Source: Mycobacterium sp. IS-1264 (GTDB taxonomy: Bacteria > Actinomycetota > Actinomycetes > Mycobacteriales > Mycobacteriaceae). From it: a stretch of DNA of 64,000 bases. Below, piece by piece: positions 10,051 through 21,070 of this stretch. A program made the position numbers and the translations under genes. Numbering within the stretch: the first letter of the stretch is position 1; each line of letters opens with the position of its first letter. The notes under the pieces are model-generated. The model was not told where the DNA came from. It did not search any database and saw nothing but the letters and a program-made list of their open reading frames with translations. The stretch spans positions 1-64,000 of the forward strand of contig NZ_MBES01000078.1 of NCBI RefSeq assembly GCF_001954195.1, in the 5' to 3' direction.

Positions 10051-10444
10051 TCGAATAGAGTTGCGCGGCTTGGCGGTTCGCGGCCGGCATGGAGTGTTGG
10101 AACACGAGCGCGCCAACGGCCAGGAGTTCGTCGTCGATATCACGGTGTGGATCGACCTGGCCGACGCGGCGACGAGCGACGAGCTGGCCGACACCTACGA
10201 CTACGCCGCGCTGGCCAAGCTCGCCGCCGACGTCGTCGCCGGGCCGCCGCGCAACCTCATCGAAACCGTCGGCGGTGAGATCGCCGGGAAGGTGATGGAC
10301 GACGAACGCGTGCACGCCGTCGAGGTGGTGGTGCACAAGCCGCAGGCGCCGATACCGCAGCGGTTCGACGACGTCGCGGTGGTGGTCCGGCGGTCGCGGC
10401 GCGGCGGCCGCGGCTCGGTGGTCCCGGCGGGCGGAGCGCTATGA
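10043..10444 (+). CDS. folB: Dihydroneopterin aldolase
   Basis: A 133-residue FolB starting MADRIELRGLAVRGRHGVL with conserved NGQEFVVDI and the substrate Glu in NLIETVGGEIA. It cleaves dihydroneopterin to 6-hydroxymethyl-dihydropterin. The ATG at 10043 gives the family length; upstream in-frame codons lie inside folP. The stop overlaps folK (ATGA). Confidence 0.96.
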   Translation: MADRIELRGLAVRGRHGVLEHERANGQEFVVDITVWIDLADAATSDELADTYDYAALAKLAADVVAGPPRNLIETVGGEIAGKVMDDERVHAVEVVVHKPQAPIPQRFDDVAVVVRRSRRGGRGSVVPAGGAL

Positions 10445-10971
10445 CACGGGTCGTCCTGTCCATCGGCTCCAATCTCGGTGACCGGCTGGCACGGTTGCAG
10501 TCGGTTGTCGACGGGCTCGGCGATGCGGTGCTCGCGGTCTCCCCGGTGTACGAGACGGACCCCTGGGGTGGCGTGGAACAGGCGCCCTTCCTCAACGCGG
10601 TGGTGATAGCCGACGACCCCGACTGCGACGGGCAGGGCTGGCTGCGGCGGGCCCAGGACTTCGAGCGCGCGGCGGGCCGGGTTCGCGGCGAACGCTGGGG
10701 ACCGCGCACTCTCGACGTCGACCTGATCGCCTGTTACGACGACACCGAGCTGATCGCCCGCGAGCCCAACCTGACGCTGCCCCATCCGCTGGCGCACCTG
10801 CGCGCTTTCGTGATGGTCCCGTGGCTGGCCATCGACCCGGACGCTCAGCTCACCGTCGCCGGGGGGCCGCGCCCGGTCGCCCGCCTGCTCGCCGAGCTGG
10901 AGCGCGCGGACCGCGAGGGTGTCCGGTTGTCCGGGCTGACGCTCACGGCTAACCGGGAGTCGCGGCGCTGA
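10441..10971 (+). CDS. folK: 2-amino-4-hydroxy-6-hydroxymethyldihydropteridine pyrophosphokinase
   Basis: A 176-residue HPPK with the N-terminal SIGSNLGDR motif, YETDPWGG, and the signature RWGPRTLDVDLI followed by LPHP. It activates the pterin alcohol with ATP for folP. It overlaps both neighbours (ATGA with folB, TGATG with the next gene), which fixes its place in the operon. Confidence 0.97.
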   Translation: MTRVVLSIGSNLGDRLARLQSVVDGLGDAVLAVSPVYETDPWGGVEQAPFLNAVVIADDPDCDGQGWLRRAQDFERAAGRVRGERWGPRTLDVDLIACYDDTELIAREPNLTLPHPLAHLRAFVMVPWLAIDPDAQLTVAGGPRPVARLLAELERADREGVRLSGLTLTANRESRR

Positions 10972-11447
10972 TGGGCCCAACCAGGAAACGTGACCTGACG
11001 GCCGCGGTGGTGGGAGCTGCGGTGGTGGGTTATCTCCTGGTCATCCAGCTGTATCGGTGGTTCCCGCCCATCACGATCTGGACCGGGCTGTCGCTGCTCG
11101 CGGTCGCCATCGGCGAGGCGCTGTGGGCGCGCCACGTGAGGGGCAAGATCAACGAGGGCGAAATCGGCGACGGGCCGGGATGGCTGCATCCGCTTGCCGT
11201 CGCGCGCAGCGTGATGGTCGCCAAGGCCTCGGCGTGGGTCGGTGCGCTCGTCCTGGGTTGGTGGGTCGGGGTGCTGGTGTACTTTCTGCCGCGGCGGTCA
11301 TGGCTGCGGGTCGCCGCCGAGGACACCACCGGCACGGTGGTGGCGGCGGTCAGCGCTCTGGCGCTCGTGGTTGCCGCGCTGTGGCTGCAGCATTGTTGTA
11401 AATCCCCGCAGGATCCGACCGAGCACGGCGAGGGCGCGGAAGGCTAA
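10971..11447 (+). CDS. DUF3180 membrane protein, Rv3605c-like
   Basis: A 158-residue protein with four predicted membrane segments (about residues 8-28, 33-50, 80-104 and 117-137). It is the conserved actinobacterial protein that follows folK. Its start overlaps the folK stop, so it is co-translated with the folate genes. No function is known to me; the context suggests only co-expression. Confidence 0.88.
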   Translation: MGPTRKRDLTAAVVGAAVVGYLLVIQLYRWFPPITIWTGLSLLAVAIGEALWARHVRGKINEGEIGDGPGWLHPLAVARSVMVAKASAWVGALVLGWWVGVLVYFLPRRSWLRVAAEDTTGTVVAAVSALALVVAALWLQHCCKSPQDPTEHGEGAEG

Positions 11448-11518
11448 GCCCCGCCGGGGTCGCCGGACGGCCAGCGGCACGCCGGACCGGTGCGACACGC
11501 GGATTGACCTCGCACAGG

Positions 11519-11531
11519 TACTCTTCAGGCC
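11519..11531 (+). promoter_or_regulatory. Promoter for a nearly leaderless transcript
   Basis: A TANNNT -10 element (TACTCT, 11519-11524) ends 7 bases before the ATG at 11532. No Shine-Dalgarno is seen. This is the mycobacterial leaderless arrangement. Confidence 0.5.
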
Positions 11532-12905
11532 ATGACCGTTCTGTCCCGCGGCGCCCGGGTCCGGCGCGGCGGTCGCAGGCCGGGGTGGGTGCTCTTGACC
11601 GCGTTGCTGGTCCTCGCAATGGGGGCCAGTTCCGCACTGGTTTTCACCAATCGGGTGGAACTCCTCAAGCTCGCTGTAATCCTGGCGCTGTGGGCCGCAG
11701 TCGCTGGCGCGTTCGTGTCGGTGCTCTACCGTCGGCAAAGCGATGCTGATCAATCCCGCGTGCGTGACCTCAAGCTCGTCTACGACCTGCAGCTGGACCG
11801 GGAGATCTCGGCCCGCCGCGAATACGAGCTGACCGTCGAGTCCCAGCTGCGCCGCGAGCTGGCGTCCGAGCTGCGTGCCCAGGCCGCCGACGACGTCGCC
11901 GCGCTACGTGCGGAGCTGGCCGCGCTGCGGACCAGCCTGGAGATCCTGTTCGACACCGACCTGCAGGACCGCCCGGCGCTGGAGACGCTCGAGACCGAGG
12001 CGCCGCGCGCACGCACCTACAGCGACTGGGAGCGAAACGGTGAAAGCGCCGATTGGGTGTCCAGCGATCGCATGACGTCGGCCTACCAGGACAACCCGCT
12101 CGGCCGCCACGACCGGAGGGCCGACGAAGAGGCGATCATCGACGTGCCCGAGGAGCCGCTGTTGCCGCCCCGCCAGGCGCCGCCGCCGCGGGAAGCGTCC
12201 CGCAGCCACTACGACGTCCCGCCCGAGGCGCCCTACCTGGTCTCACAGGAACCCCCCTACATGGCCCCGCCGCCGCAGCCCGAGCAGCGATTCGAGCAGT
12301 TTCATCGGCCGCCACAACCTGCCCCACCGCCGCCCGCGCCGCCACCGCCGCCCCAACCGGAACCGCAGCCGCAGACGCAGGATTGGCAGCCCGTCGCCGC
12401 CGACGGGCTATGGCTGCCGCCGGGCGCACGGGGCAGCCACTGGGCCGGCGGCGATTCGCCCGGGCGAGGCGACGCGGGGGATCGGCGCGCCCGGCATTCC
12501 CACCCCAACGAGCCCGTGGACGGCGCGCGCGTCGAACCCGAACCTTCCTGGCCGTACGGCGAGCCCGATCGCCGCGCGTCCCGGCATTCGGCGGAGTACC
12601 GCGACCTCGGGAACTATGCGCCGACGAACGAGCCGCCGTACGCACCGCCGCCGCCACCTCCCGCCGCCGCAACGCCGCTGCAGGAGCCCCCTATGTCGCC
12701 ACCCGCTGCGCCGCCGCCACCACAAATGGCACCGCCACCGCCGGCCGCGCACGCGCCTCGGCACGGCGGCGCCGACCCGTCGGCCGAAGCGCAGCAGGGC
12801 ACGGGCGAGGCCCCGCCGTCCGGTGGCCACTCCGTCGCCGACCTGCTGGCGCGGCTACAGGTGGAGCCGTCCGGCGGGGGCCGTCGGCGCCGCCGGGAAG
12901 GCTGA
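11532..12905 (+). CDS. Membrane-anchored proline-rich protein, Rv3604c-like
   Basis: A 457-residue protein. Two N-terminal membrane segments (about 17-37 and 42-61) are followed by a charged, probably coiled-coil stretch to about residue 145, then a long Pro/Ala/Gln/Glu-rich disordered tail. It matches the position and build of M. tuberculosis Rv3604c. It resembles a membrane scaffold or wall-associated protein, but no enzymatic domain is seen. The ATG is supported by a -10 element 7 bases upstream. Confidence 0.85.
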   Translation: MTVLSRGARVRRGGRRPGWVLLTALLVLAMGASSALVFTNRVELLKLAVILALWAAVAGAFVSVLYRRQSDADQSRVRDLKLVYDLQLDREISARREYELTVESQLRRELASELRAQAADDVAALRAELAALRTSLEILFDTDLQDRPALETLETEAPRARTYSDWERNGESADWVSSDRMTSAYQDNPLGRHDRRADEEAIIDVPEEPLLPPRQAPPPREASRSHYDVPPEAPYLVSQEPPYMAPPPQPEQRFEQFHRPPQPAPPPPAPPPPPQPEPQPQTQDWQPVAADGLWLPPGARGSHWAGGDSPGRGDAGDRRARHSHPNEPVDGARVEPEPSWPYGEPDRRASRHSAEYRDLGNYAPTNEPPYAPPPPPPAAATPLQEPPMSPPAAPPPPQMAPPPPAAHAPRHGGADPSAEAQQGTGEAPPSGGHSVADLLARLQVEPSGGGRRRRREG

Positions 12906-13018
12906 GCTGAGGGCATCGTCACATTGGGTGGGGCACACCCGATCGACTACAGTCTTAGTGACCGTCCGGTACCCAGTTGGGACTGGAACGAACGAAGAAA
13001 TCAGTGAGGTCGTCTGCG

Positions 13019-13927
13019 ATGGTGCAGTTCGACGGTTTGCGCCCGGCCAGGCTCAAGGTGGGCATCATCTCGGCCGGCCGGGTGGGCACCGCGCTGGGCG
13101 TCGCGCTGGAGCGCGCTGACCACGTCGTCGTGGCGTGCAGCGCCATTTCCCACGCATCGCGGCAGCGGGCGCAGCGTCGGCTGCCCGATACCCCCGTGCT
13201 CTCGCCGCCGGATGTGGCGGCCGGTGCCGAGCTGCTGCTGTTGGCGGTTCCCGACAGCGAACTCGCCGGCCTGGTGTCCGGCCTGGCCGCGACGTCGGCG
13301 CTGCGGCCCGGCACGATCGTGGCGCACACGTCCGGGGCCAACGGGGTCGGCATCCTCGCGCCGCTGGCGTCCGACTGCATACCGCTGGCAATCCACCCGG
13401 CGATGACGTTCACCGGATCCGACGAGGACATCAGCAGGCTGCCCGACACCTGCTTCGGGATCACCGCGGCCGACGACGTCGGGTACGCGATCGCCCAATC
13501 CCTGGTGCTGGAGATGGGCGGCGAGCCGTTCTGCGTCCGCGAGGACGACCGCATCCTCTACCACGCCGCGCTGGCCCACGCCGGTAACCACATCGTGGCG
13601 GTGCTCGCCGATGCGCTCGACGCCCTGCGCGCCGCGCTGCGCGGCAGCGAACTGCTCGGCCAACAAACCGTCGACGACCAGCCGGGCGGCATCGCCGAAC
13701 GCATCGTCGGACCGCTGGCGCGGGCCGCGCTGGAGAACACCCTGCAACGCGGCCAGGCCGCGCTCACCGGGCCGGTCGCGCGCGGCGATGCGGCCGCCGT
13801 CGCTGCGCACCTGGCGGCGTTGGACCGGGTGGACCCCGCGCTGGCCAACGCTTACCGGGTGAATGCCCTGCGGACCGCCCAGCGCGCACACGCTCCCGCC
13901 GATGTCGTCGAGGTGCTGGCGCGATGA
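13019..13927 (+). CDS. Rossmann/DUF2520 oxidoreductase-like protein, Rv3603c-like
   Basis: A 302-residue protein. The N-terminal Rossmann fold has GIISAGRVGTALGVAL; the C-terminal DUF2520 helical domain begins near residue 165 and has HAALAHAGNHIV. The fold is that of 6-phosphogluconate and ketopantoate-reductase-like dehydrogenases. The ATG 13019 (MVQFDG) is preferred to a TTG at 12977. Its stop overlaps panC (ATGA). Because panC needs pantoate and no panE is next to it, a ketopantoate-reductase-like role is possible but only inferred. Confidence 0.9.
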   Translation: MVQFDGLRPARLKVGIISAGRVGTALGVALERADHVVVACSAISHASRQRAQRRLPDTPVLSPPDVAAGAELLLLAVPDSELAGLVSGLAATSALRPGTIVAHTSGANGVGILAPLASDCIPLAIHPAMTFTGSDEDISRLPDTCFGITAADDVGYAIAQSLVLEMGGEPFCVREDDRILYHAALAHAGNHIVAVLADALDALRAALRGSELLGQQTVDDQPGGIAERIVGPLARAALENTLQRGQAALTGPVARGDAAAVAAHLAALDRVDPALANAYRVNALRTAQRAHAPADVVEVLAR

Positions 13928-14853
13928 ACCCGATGGCGCCGACCGCGTTCACGGCGGGCGAGCTCAACCTCTATTCGACGCCGCGAGACGTCACCGAGGT
14001 CAGTCGCGCGCTGCGTCACACCGGCCGCCGAGTGATGCTGGTGCCCACGATGGGTGCTCTGCACGACGGGCACCTGGCGCTGGTGCGCGCCGCCAGGCGG
14101 GTGCCCGGCTCGGTGGTTGTCGTGTCGATCTTCGTCAATCCGCTGCAGTTCGGTGCAGGCGAAGATCTCGACGCCTATCCCCGGACCCTCGACGAGGATC
14201 TGGCGTTGTTGCGCGGCGAAGGGGTCGAGATCGTGTTCGCGCCGACCGCCGCGGCGATATATCCCGACGGCCTGCGCACCAGCGTGCAGCCGGGTCCACT
14301 GGCCGCCGAACTCGAGGGCGGCTCGCGGCCAACGCATTTCACCGGCGTCCTGACCGTCGTGTGCAAGCTGCTGCAGATCGTGCGTCCCGACCGCGTGTTC
14401 TTCGGCGAGAAGGATTACCAGCAGCTGGTCCTGATCCGGCAGATGGTGGCCGACTTGAACCTCGACGTCACGGTGGTCGGGGTACCGACGGTGCGGGAAG
14501 GCGACGGGCTGGCGATGTCGTCGCGCAACCGCTACCTCGATCCGGCACAGCGCGAACTGGCCGGCACGCTGTCGGCTGCGCTGGTGGCCGCCGCGCACGC
14601 CGCGCCGGTCGGCGCCCGGGCCGCGCTGGATGCCGCGCGCTCGGTGCTCGACGCCGTGCCCGCGATCGAGGTCGACTACTTGGAGCTGCGCGACGCCGAG
14701 CTGGGCCCGCCGCAGGTCGGCCGGCCCGGACGCCTGCTGATCGCCGCCCGGCTGGGCGGCACCAGACTGCTGGACAACATTGCGATCGAAGTTGGAAATC
14801 TCGCCGGCACCGACGGGCCGGACGAACTCGCCCAATCACATTGGAGGAACTGA
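13924..14853 (+). CDS. panC: Pantothenate synthetase
   Basis: A 309-residue enzyme, the same length as M. tuberculosis PanC, ligating pantoate and beta-alanine with ATP. It shows VPTMGALHDGHLAL (HIGH-like motif), FVNPLQF, GEKDYQQ and MSSRNRYL. It overlaps the genes on both sides (ATGA upstream, TGATG with panD), so the group is a coupled operon. Confidence 0.98.
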   Translation: MNPMAPTAFTAGELNLYSTPRDVTEVSRALRHTGRRVMLVPTMGALHDGHLALVRAARRVPGSVVVVSIFVNPLQFGAGEDLDAYPRTLDEDLALLRGEGVEIVFAPTAAAIYPDGLRTSVQPGPLAAELEGGSRPTHFTGVLTVVCKLLQIVRPDRVFFGEKDYQQLVLIRQMVADLNLDVTVVGVPTVREGDGLAMSSRNRYLDPAQRELAGTLSAALVAAAHAAPVGARAALDAARSVLDAVPAIEVDYLELRDAELGPPQVGRPGRLLIAARLGGTRLLDNIAIEVGNLAGTDGPDELAQSHWRN

Positions 14854-15272
14854 TGTTTCGGACGATGCTGAAATCGAAGATTCACCGCGCCACGGTCACG
14901 CAGGCCGACCTGCACTACGTCGGTTCGGTGACCATCGACGCCGACTTGATGGATGCCGCGGACCTGCTCGAGGGCGAACAGGTGACGATCGTCGACATCG
15001 ACAACGGCGCGCGGCTGGTCACCTACGCCATCACCGGCGAGCGGGGTTCCGGGGTGATCGGAATCAACGGCGCCGCAGCCCATCTGGTTCACCCCGGCGA
15101 TCTGGTGATTCTGATCGCCTACGGCACCATGACGGACGCCGAGGCGCGCGCCTACCGGCCGCGGATCGTCTTCGTCGACGCAGACAACAAGCCGATCGAC
15201 CTCGGCCACGATCCGGCCTTCGTGCCCGATGACGCGGCCGAGCTACTCGATCCGCGGATGGGCGCACGGTAG
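14853..15272 (+). CDS. panD: Aspartate 1-decarboxylase proenzyme
   Basis: A 139-residue pyruvoyl enzyme making beta-alanine for panC. Self-cleavage is at Gly24-Ser25 in LHYVGSVTID; Lys9 and the Tyr58 region (ITGERGSG) are intact. In M. tuberculosis it is the target of pyrazinoic acid, bound by the C-terminal tail. GGAGG lies just before the ATG. It overlaps the panC stop. Confidence 0.98.
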   Translation: MFRTMLKSKIHRATVTQADLHYVGSVTIDADLMDAADLLEGEQVTIVDIDNGARLVTYAITGERGSGVIGINGAAAHLVHPGDLVILIAYGTMTDAEARAYRPRIVFVDADNKPIDLGHDPAFVPDDAAELLDPRMGAR

Positions 15273-15274
15273 CC

Positions 15275-16099
15275 GTGCTGCTGGCGATCGACGTCCGCAA
15301 TACCCACACCGTTGTCGGACTGCTGTCGGGCTCCAAGGAGCACGCAAAAGTCGTGCAGCAATGGCGTATTCGCACCGAATCCGAGGTCACCGCGGACGAA
15401 TTGGCGCTGACCATCGACGGCCTGATCGGCGAGGATTCGGAGCGGCTCACCGGCGCCGTCGCCCTGTCCACTGTCCCCTCGGTGCTGCACGAGGTGCGGA
15501 TCATGCTCGACCAGTACTGGCCGTCGGTGCCGCACGTGCTGATCGAACCGGGGGTGCGCACCGGGATCCCGCTGCTGGTCGACAACCCCAAAGAAGTCGG
15601 TGCAGACCGAATCGTCAACTGCCTGGCGGCCTTTCACAAGTTCGGCCGGGCCGCGATCGTCGTGGACTTCGGATCGTCGATCTGCGTCGACGTGGTGTCG
15701 GCCAAGGGCGAGTTCCTCGGCGGGGCCATCGCCCCCGGGGTTCAGGTCTCGTCGGACGCTGCGGCGGCCCGCTCGGCCGCGCTGCGCCGGGTCGAGCTGA
15801 CCGAGCCCCGGTCGGTGGTCGGCAAGAACACCGTGGAATGCATGCAGGCGGGCGCGGTGTTCGGCTTCGCCGGATTGGTCGACGGCCTGGTCACGCGGAT
15901 CCGGGCGGACGTCGACGGCTTTTCCGAGGACCTCGGCGACGACGTCGTGGTCGTGGCGACCGGGCACACCGCGCCGCTTCTGCTGCCCCAGCTGCATACG
16001 GTCAACCACTACGACGCGCACCTGACCCTGCAGGGCCTGCGACTGGTCTTCGAGCGCAACCGCGACGCCCAGCGCGGCCGGTTGAAGACGGCACGCTGA
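15275..16099 (+). CDS. coaX: Type III pantothenate kinase
   Basis: A 274-residue ASKHA-fold kinase phosphorylating pantothenate, the first step to CoA. Motifs are LLAIDVRNTHTVVGL (phosphate loop), GADRIVNCLAA, VVDFGSSICVDVV and GGAIAPGVQ. The start is GTG 15275, 2 bases after the panD stop. It ends the panC-panD-coaX operon. Confidence 0.96.
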   Translation: MLLAIDVRNTHTVVGLLSGSKEHAKVVQQWRIRTESEVTADELALTIDGLIGEDSERLTGAVALSTVPSVLHEVRIMLDQYWPSVPHVLIEPGVRTGIPLLVDNPKEVGADRIVNCLAAFHKFGRAAIVVDFGSSICVDVVSAKGEFLGGAIAPGVQVSSDAAAARSAALRRVELTEPRSVVGKNTVECMQAGAVFGFAGLVDGLVTRIRADVDGFSEDLGDDVVVVATGHTAPLLLPQLHTVNHYDAHLTLQGLRLVFERNRDAQRGRLKTAR

Positions 16100-16113
16100 C
16101 TTTCTCTCGGGCT

Positions 16114-16167
16114 GAGTGTGACCTCATGGCGCCCTAGACGCACACAAGACGCCGTCAGCGCACACTC
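16114..16167. terminator. Inverted repeat after coaX
   Basis: GAGTGTG (16114-16120) pairs with CACACTC (16161-16167), with an inner GGCG/CGCC pair. The roughly 54-base structure starts 14 bases past the coaX stop. It may terminate the operon or be a small mobile repeat; it lacks a U tract. Confidence 0.35.
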
Positions 16168-16200
16168 GACTCCCGCGGTGGGCGGCTAGAGCAGGTCATT

Positions 16201-16218
16201 TAAGCTGGCACGTCGTGA
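16201..16218 (+). promoter_or_regulatory. lysS promoter and start, identical to that of cysS1
   Basis: The 18-mer TAAGCTGGCACGTCGTGA is present here and at 33457-33474. It contains a -10 hexamer (TAAGCT) and, 8 bases on, the GTG start of lysS. There is no Shine-Dalgarno, so the mRNA is probably leaderless or nearly so. Confidence 0.6.
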
Positions 16219-17711
16219 ACTCTGCCGACGCAGCAGACCTTCCTGAGCAATTCCGGATCCGCCGGGACAAGCGCGCTCGCCTATTGGCGGAGGGTCGGGA
16301 GCCCTACCCGGTCGCGATCGAACGCACCCACACCCTGGCGCAGGTGCGCGCCGACCATCCCGATCTGCCCGTCGACACCGCGACGGACGACATCGTGGGC
16401 GTCGCGGGCCGGGTCATCTTCGCGCGCAACTCCGGAAAATTGTGTTTTGCGACACTCCAGGACGGCGACGGCGCCAGCCTGCAGGTGATGATCAGCCTGG
16501 ACAAGGTCGGCCGCGAAGCGCTGGACGCATGGAAGGCCGACGTCGACCTCGGCGACGTTGTCTACGTGCACGGGAACGTGATCAGCTCACGGCGCGGCGA
16601 ATTGTCCGTGCTGGCCGATTCGTGGCGGATGGCGGCCAAGTCGCTGCGGCCGCTGCCCGTCGCGCACAAGGAGATGAGCGAAGAGGCGCGGGTGCGCCAG
16701 CGCTACGTCGACCTGATCGTCCGCCCGCAGGCTCGCTCGGTCGCCCGCCAGCGGATCGCCGTCGTCCGCGCGATACGGGGCGCATTGGAACGACGCGGGT
16801 TTCTCGAAGTCGAAACGCCTATGTTGCAGACACTGGCAGGCGGCGCGGCGGCGCGGCCGTTCATCACACATTCCAATGCTCTTGACATCGATCTGTACCT
16901 GAGGATCGCGCCGGAACTGTTCCTCAAGCGCTGCATCGTCGGTGGATTCGACCGCGTTTTCGAGCTAAATCGCGTGTTCCGAAACGAAGGTGCCGATTCC
17001 ACGCATTCTCCGGAATTCTCCATGTTGGAGACCTATCAGACCTATGGAACGTATGACGATTCGGCAGTGGTCACCCGCGAGCTTATTCAAGAGGTAGCCG
17101 ATGAGGCGATCGGCACCAGACAACTACCGTTGCCGGACGGCAGTGCCTACGACATAGACGGAGAATGGGCGTCCATACAAATGTATCCGTCGCTGTCGGC
17201 GGCACTCGGTGAAGAGATCACACCCGAGACGACCGTCGATCGACTGCGCGCCATCGCCGATCGGCTCGGCGTCGAGATCCCCGACAACCGCGGCTACGGC
17301 CACGGCAAGCTCGTCGAGGAACTATGGGAGCACACGGTGGGCAACGCCCTCACCGCCCCCACCTTCGTCAAGGATTTCCCAGTCGAGACAACACCTTTGA
17401 CGCGTCAGCACCGTAGCATCCCGGGCGTCACCGAGAAGTGGGACCTCTACGTGCGAGGGGTCGAACTTGCCACCGGCTATTCCGAATTGACCGACCCGAT
17501 CGTCCAGCGCGAGAGGTTCGCGGAGCAAGCGCGCGCCGCGGCCGCGGGCGACGACGAGGCCATGGCGCTCGACGAAGACTTTCTGGCCGCACTGGAGTAC
17601 GGGATGCCGCCCTGCACCGGAACCGGAATGGGTATCGATCGGTTGTTGATGTGTTTGACCGGACTGTCAATTAGAGAGACAGTTTTGTTCCCGATTGTTC
17701 GTCCGCACTGA
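16215..17711 (+). CDS. lysS: Lysyl-tRNA synthetase, class II
   Basis: A 498-residue class II synthetase. There is an N-terminal OB-fold anticodon domain (to about residue 150) and a catalytic domain with motif 2 FRNEGADSTHSPEF and motif 3 GTGMGIDRLLM. The GTG start matches the M. tuberculosis N terminus (DLPEQFRIRRDKRARLL). The middle of the gene (about 16850-17150) is visibly less GC-rich than its surroundings while the protein stays fully conserved. Confidence 0.97.
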   Translation: MNSADAADLPEQFRIRRDKRARLLAEGREPYPVAIERTHTLAQVRADHPDLPVDTATDDIVGVAGRVIFARNSGKLCFATLQDGDGASLQVMISLDKVGREALDAWKADVDLGDVVYVHGNVISSRRGELSVLADSWRMAAKSLRPLPVAHKEMSEEARVRQRYVDLIVRPQARSVARQRIAVVRAIRGALERRGFLEVETPMLQTLAGGAAARPFITHSNALDIDLYLRIAPELFLKRCIVGGFDRVFELNRVFRNEGADSTHSPEFSMLETYQTYGTYDDSAVVTRELIQEVADEAIGTRQLPLPDGSAYDIDGEWASIQMYPSLSAALGEEITPETTVDRLRAIADRLGVEIPDNRGYGHGKLVEELWEHTVGNALTAPTFVKDFPVETTPLTRQHRSIPGVTEKWDLYVRGVELATGYSELTDPIVQRERFAEQARAAAAGDDEAMALDEDFLAALEYGMPPCTGTGMGIDRLLMCLTGLSIRETVLFPIVRPH

Positions 17712-17760
17712 AGTTCAACTGTGCGTCATGCTTCCAGATTGAGTATGCTGCGTTCCTATG

Positions 17761-17792
17761 GCAGATTGATGCGGGGAGTCTATCCAATCTGC
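17761..17792 (+). promoter_or_regulatory. Inverted repeat in the lsr2 upstream region
   Basis: GCAGATTG (17761-17768) and CAATCTGC (17785-17792) form perfect 8-bp arms around a 16-base spacer, 38 bases before the lsr2 start, in an AT-rich stretch. It could be an operator or a leader hairpin. Confidence 0.4.
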
Positions 17793-17829
17793 TCAGCAAC
17801 TGCTCAAGAAGAAATGCGAGGGTAATCTG

Positions 17830-18168
17830 ATGGCGAAGAAAGTGACCGTCACCTTGGTCGATGATTTCGACGGTGCGGGCGCGGCCGACGAAACAGTCGA
17901 ATTCGGGCTCGACGGGGTGACGTATGAGATTGACCTTTCTTCCAAGAATGCGGCAAAACTTCGCAGTGATCTGAAGCAGTGGGTAGCGGCCGGCCGCCGG
18001 GTGGGCGGGCGCCGTCGCGGCCGTTCCGGTTCCGGCCGCGGCCGTGGCGCGATCGACCGTGAGCAGAGCGCGGCGATCCGCGAGTGGGCCCGTCGCAACG
18101 GGCACAACGTGTCCACGCGGGGCCGCATCCCCGCCGACGTCATCGACGCCTTCCACGCGGCCACCTAG
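17830..18168 (+). CDS. lsr2: Nucleoid-associated silencing protein Lsr2
   Basis: A 112-residue H-NS-like protein that bridges AT-rich DNA and represses horizontally acquired genes. The N-terminal beta-strand dimerisation domain starts MAKKVTVTLVDDFDG; a basic Gly/Arg linker lies around 55-75; the C-terminal DNA-binding domain has REWARRNGHNVSTRGRIP with the minor-groove RGR. The upstream 120 bp are AT-rich for this genome, compatible with self-binding. A strong hairpin follows the gene. Confidence 0.98.
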   Translation: MAKKVTVTLVDDFDGAGAADETVEFGLDGVTYEIDLSSKNAAKLRSDLKQWVAAGRRVGGRRRGRSGSGRGRGAIDREQSAAIREWARRNGHNVSTRGRIPADVIDAFHAAT

Positions 18169-18181
18169 AAACGCAGTCTCT

Positions 18182-18214
18182 ACCGGCGCCCGGCCGCAAC
18201 CGCCGGGCGCCGGT
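18182..18214 (+). terminator. Strong hairpin terminator after lsr2
   Basis: A perfect 13-bp stem (18182-18194 with 18202-18214, ACCGGCGCCCGGC and its complement) encloses a 7-base loop and is followed by TCTTTC. It begins 13 bases past the lsr2 stop. The rest of the gap up to clpC1 (18215-18467) holds no gene I can see. Confidence 0.8.
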
Positions 18215-18467
18215 TCTTTCGCTGGTGGCGAAACGATCGCGCGGGGTTTGCGGAAACGATTTGGCGGTTGGCCGCGTTTCCTCAGTTACCGCTGTGTCGG
18301 CGGCGGGGAGATCGTCCGGATGGGCCGGCCGAGCCCCGAACCGCGGGGAACCACAAGGTTAGGAACCCTGGCAGGCCGACCATTACAGTGGATGGCAGGT
18401 ACGCGAGTGTCGGCCCCGGCGCCGACAATGACTTCAGTACCGACGTTGAGGGAGAGCAGGTAACCCG

Positions 18468-21002
<2,535 letters not shown>

Positions 21003-21011
21003 CCACAGCGC

Positions 21012-21050
21012 AAATGGGTGGTTAGTCTCAACCGGACTAGCCACCCGTTT
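21012..21050 (+). terminator. Long hairpin terminator after clpC1
   Basis: A 16-bp stem (21012-21027 with 21035-21050), including two G-U pairs, closes a 7-base loop and ends in GTTT. It lies immediately downstream of clpC1. Confidence 0.8.
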
Positions 21051-21070
21051 CGCGTGTAAGGGGCCCGCCC

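Noticed and set aside
12053..12910. 285-codon frame overlapping the proline-rich membrane protein
   Set aside because: It is an Arg/Ala-rich out-of-frame reading of the Pro-rich tail, common in high-GC repeats.
18215..18467. Extra small gene between lsr2 and clpC1
   Set aside because: Short open frames there lack ribosome-binding sites and recognisable sequence; the region more likely holds the clpC1 promoter.
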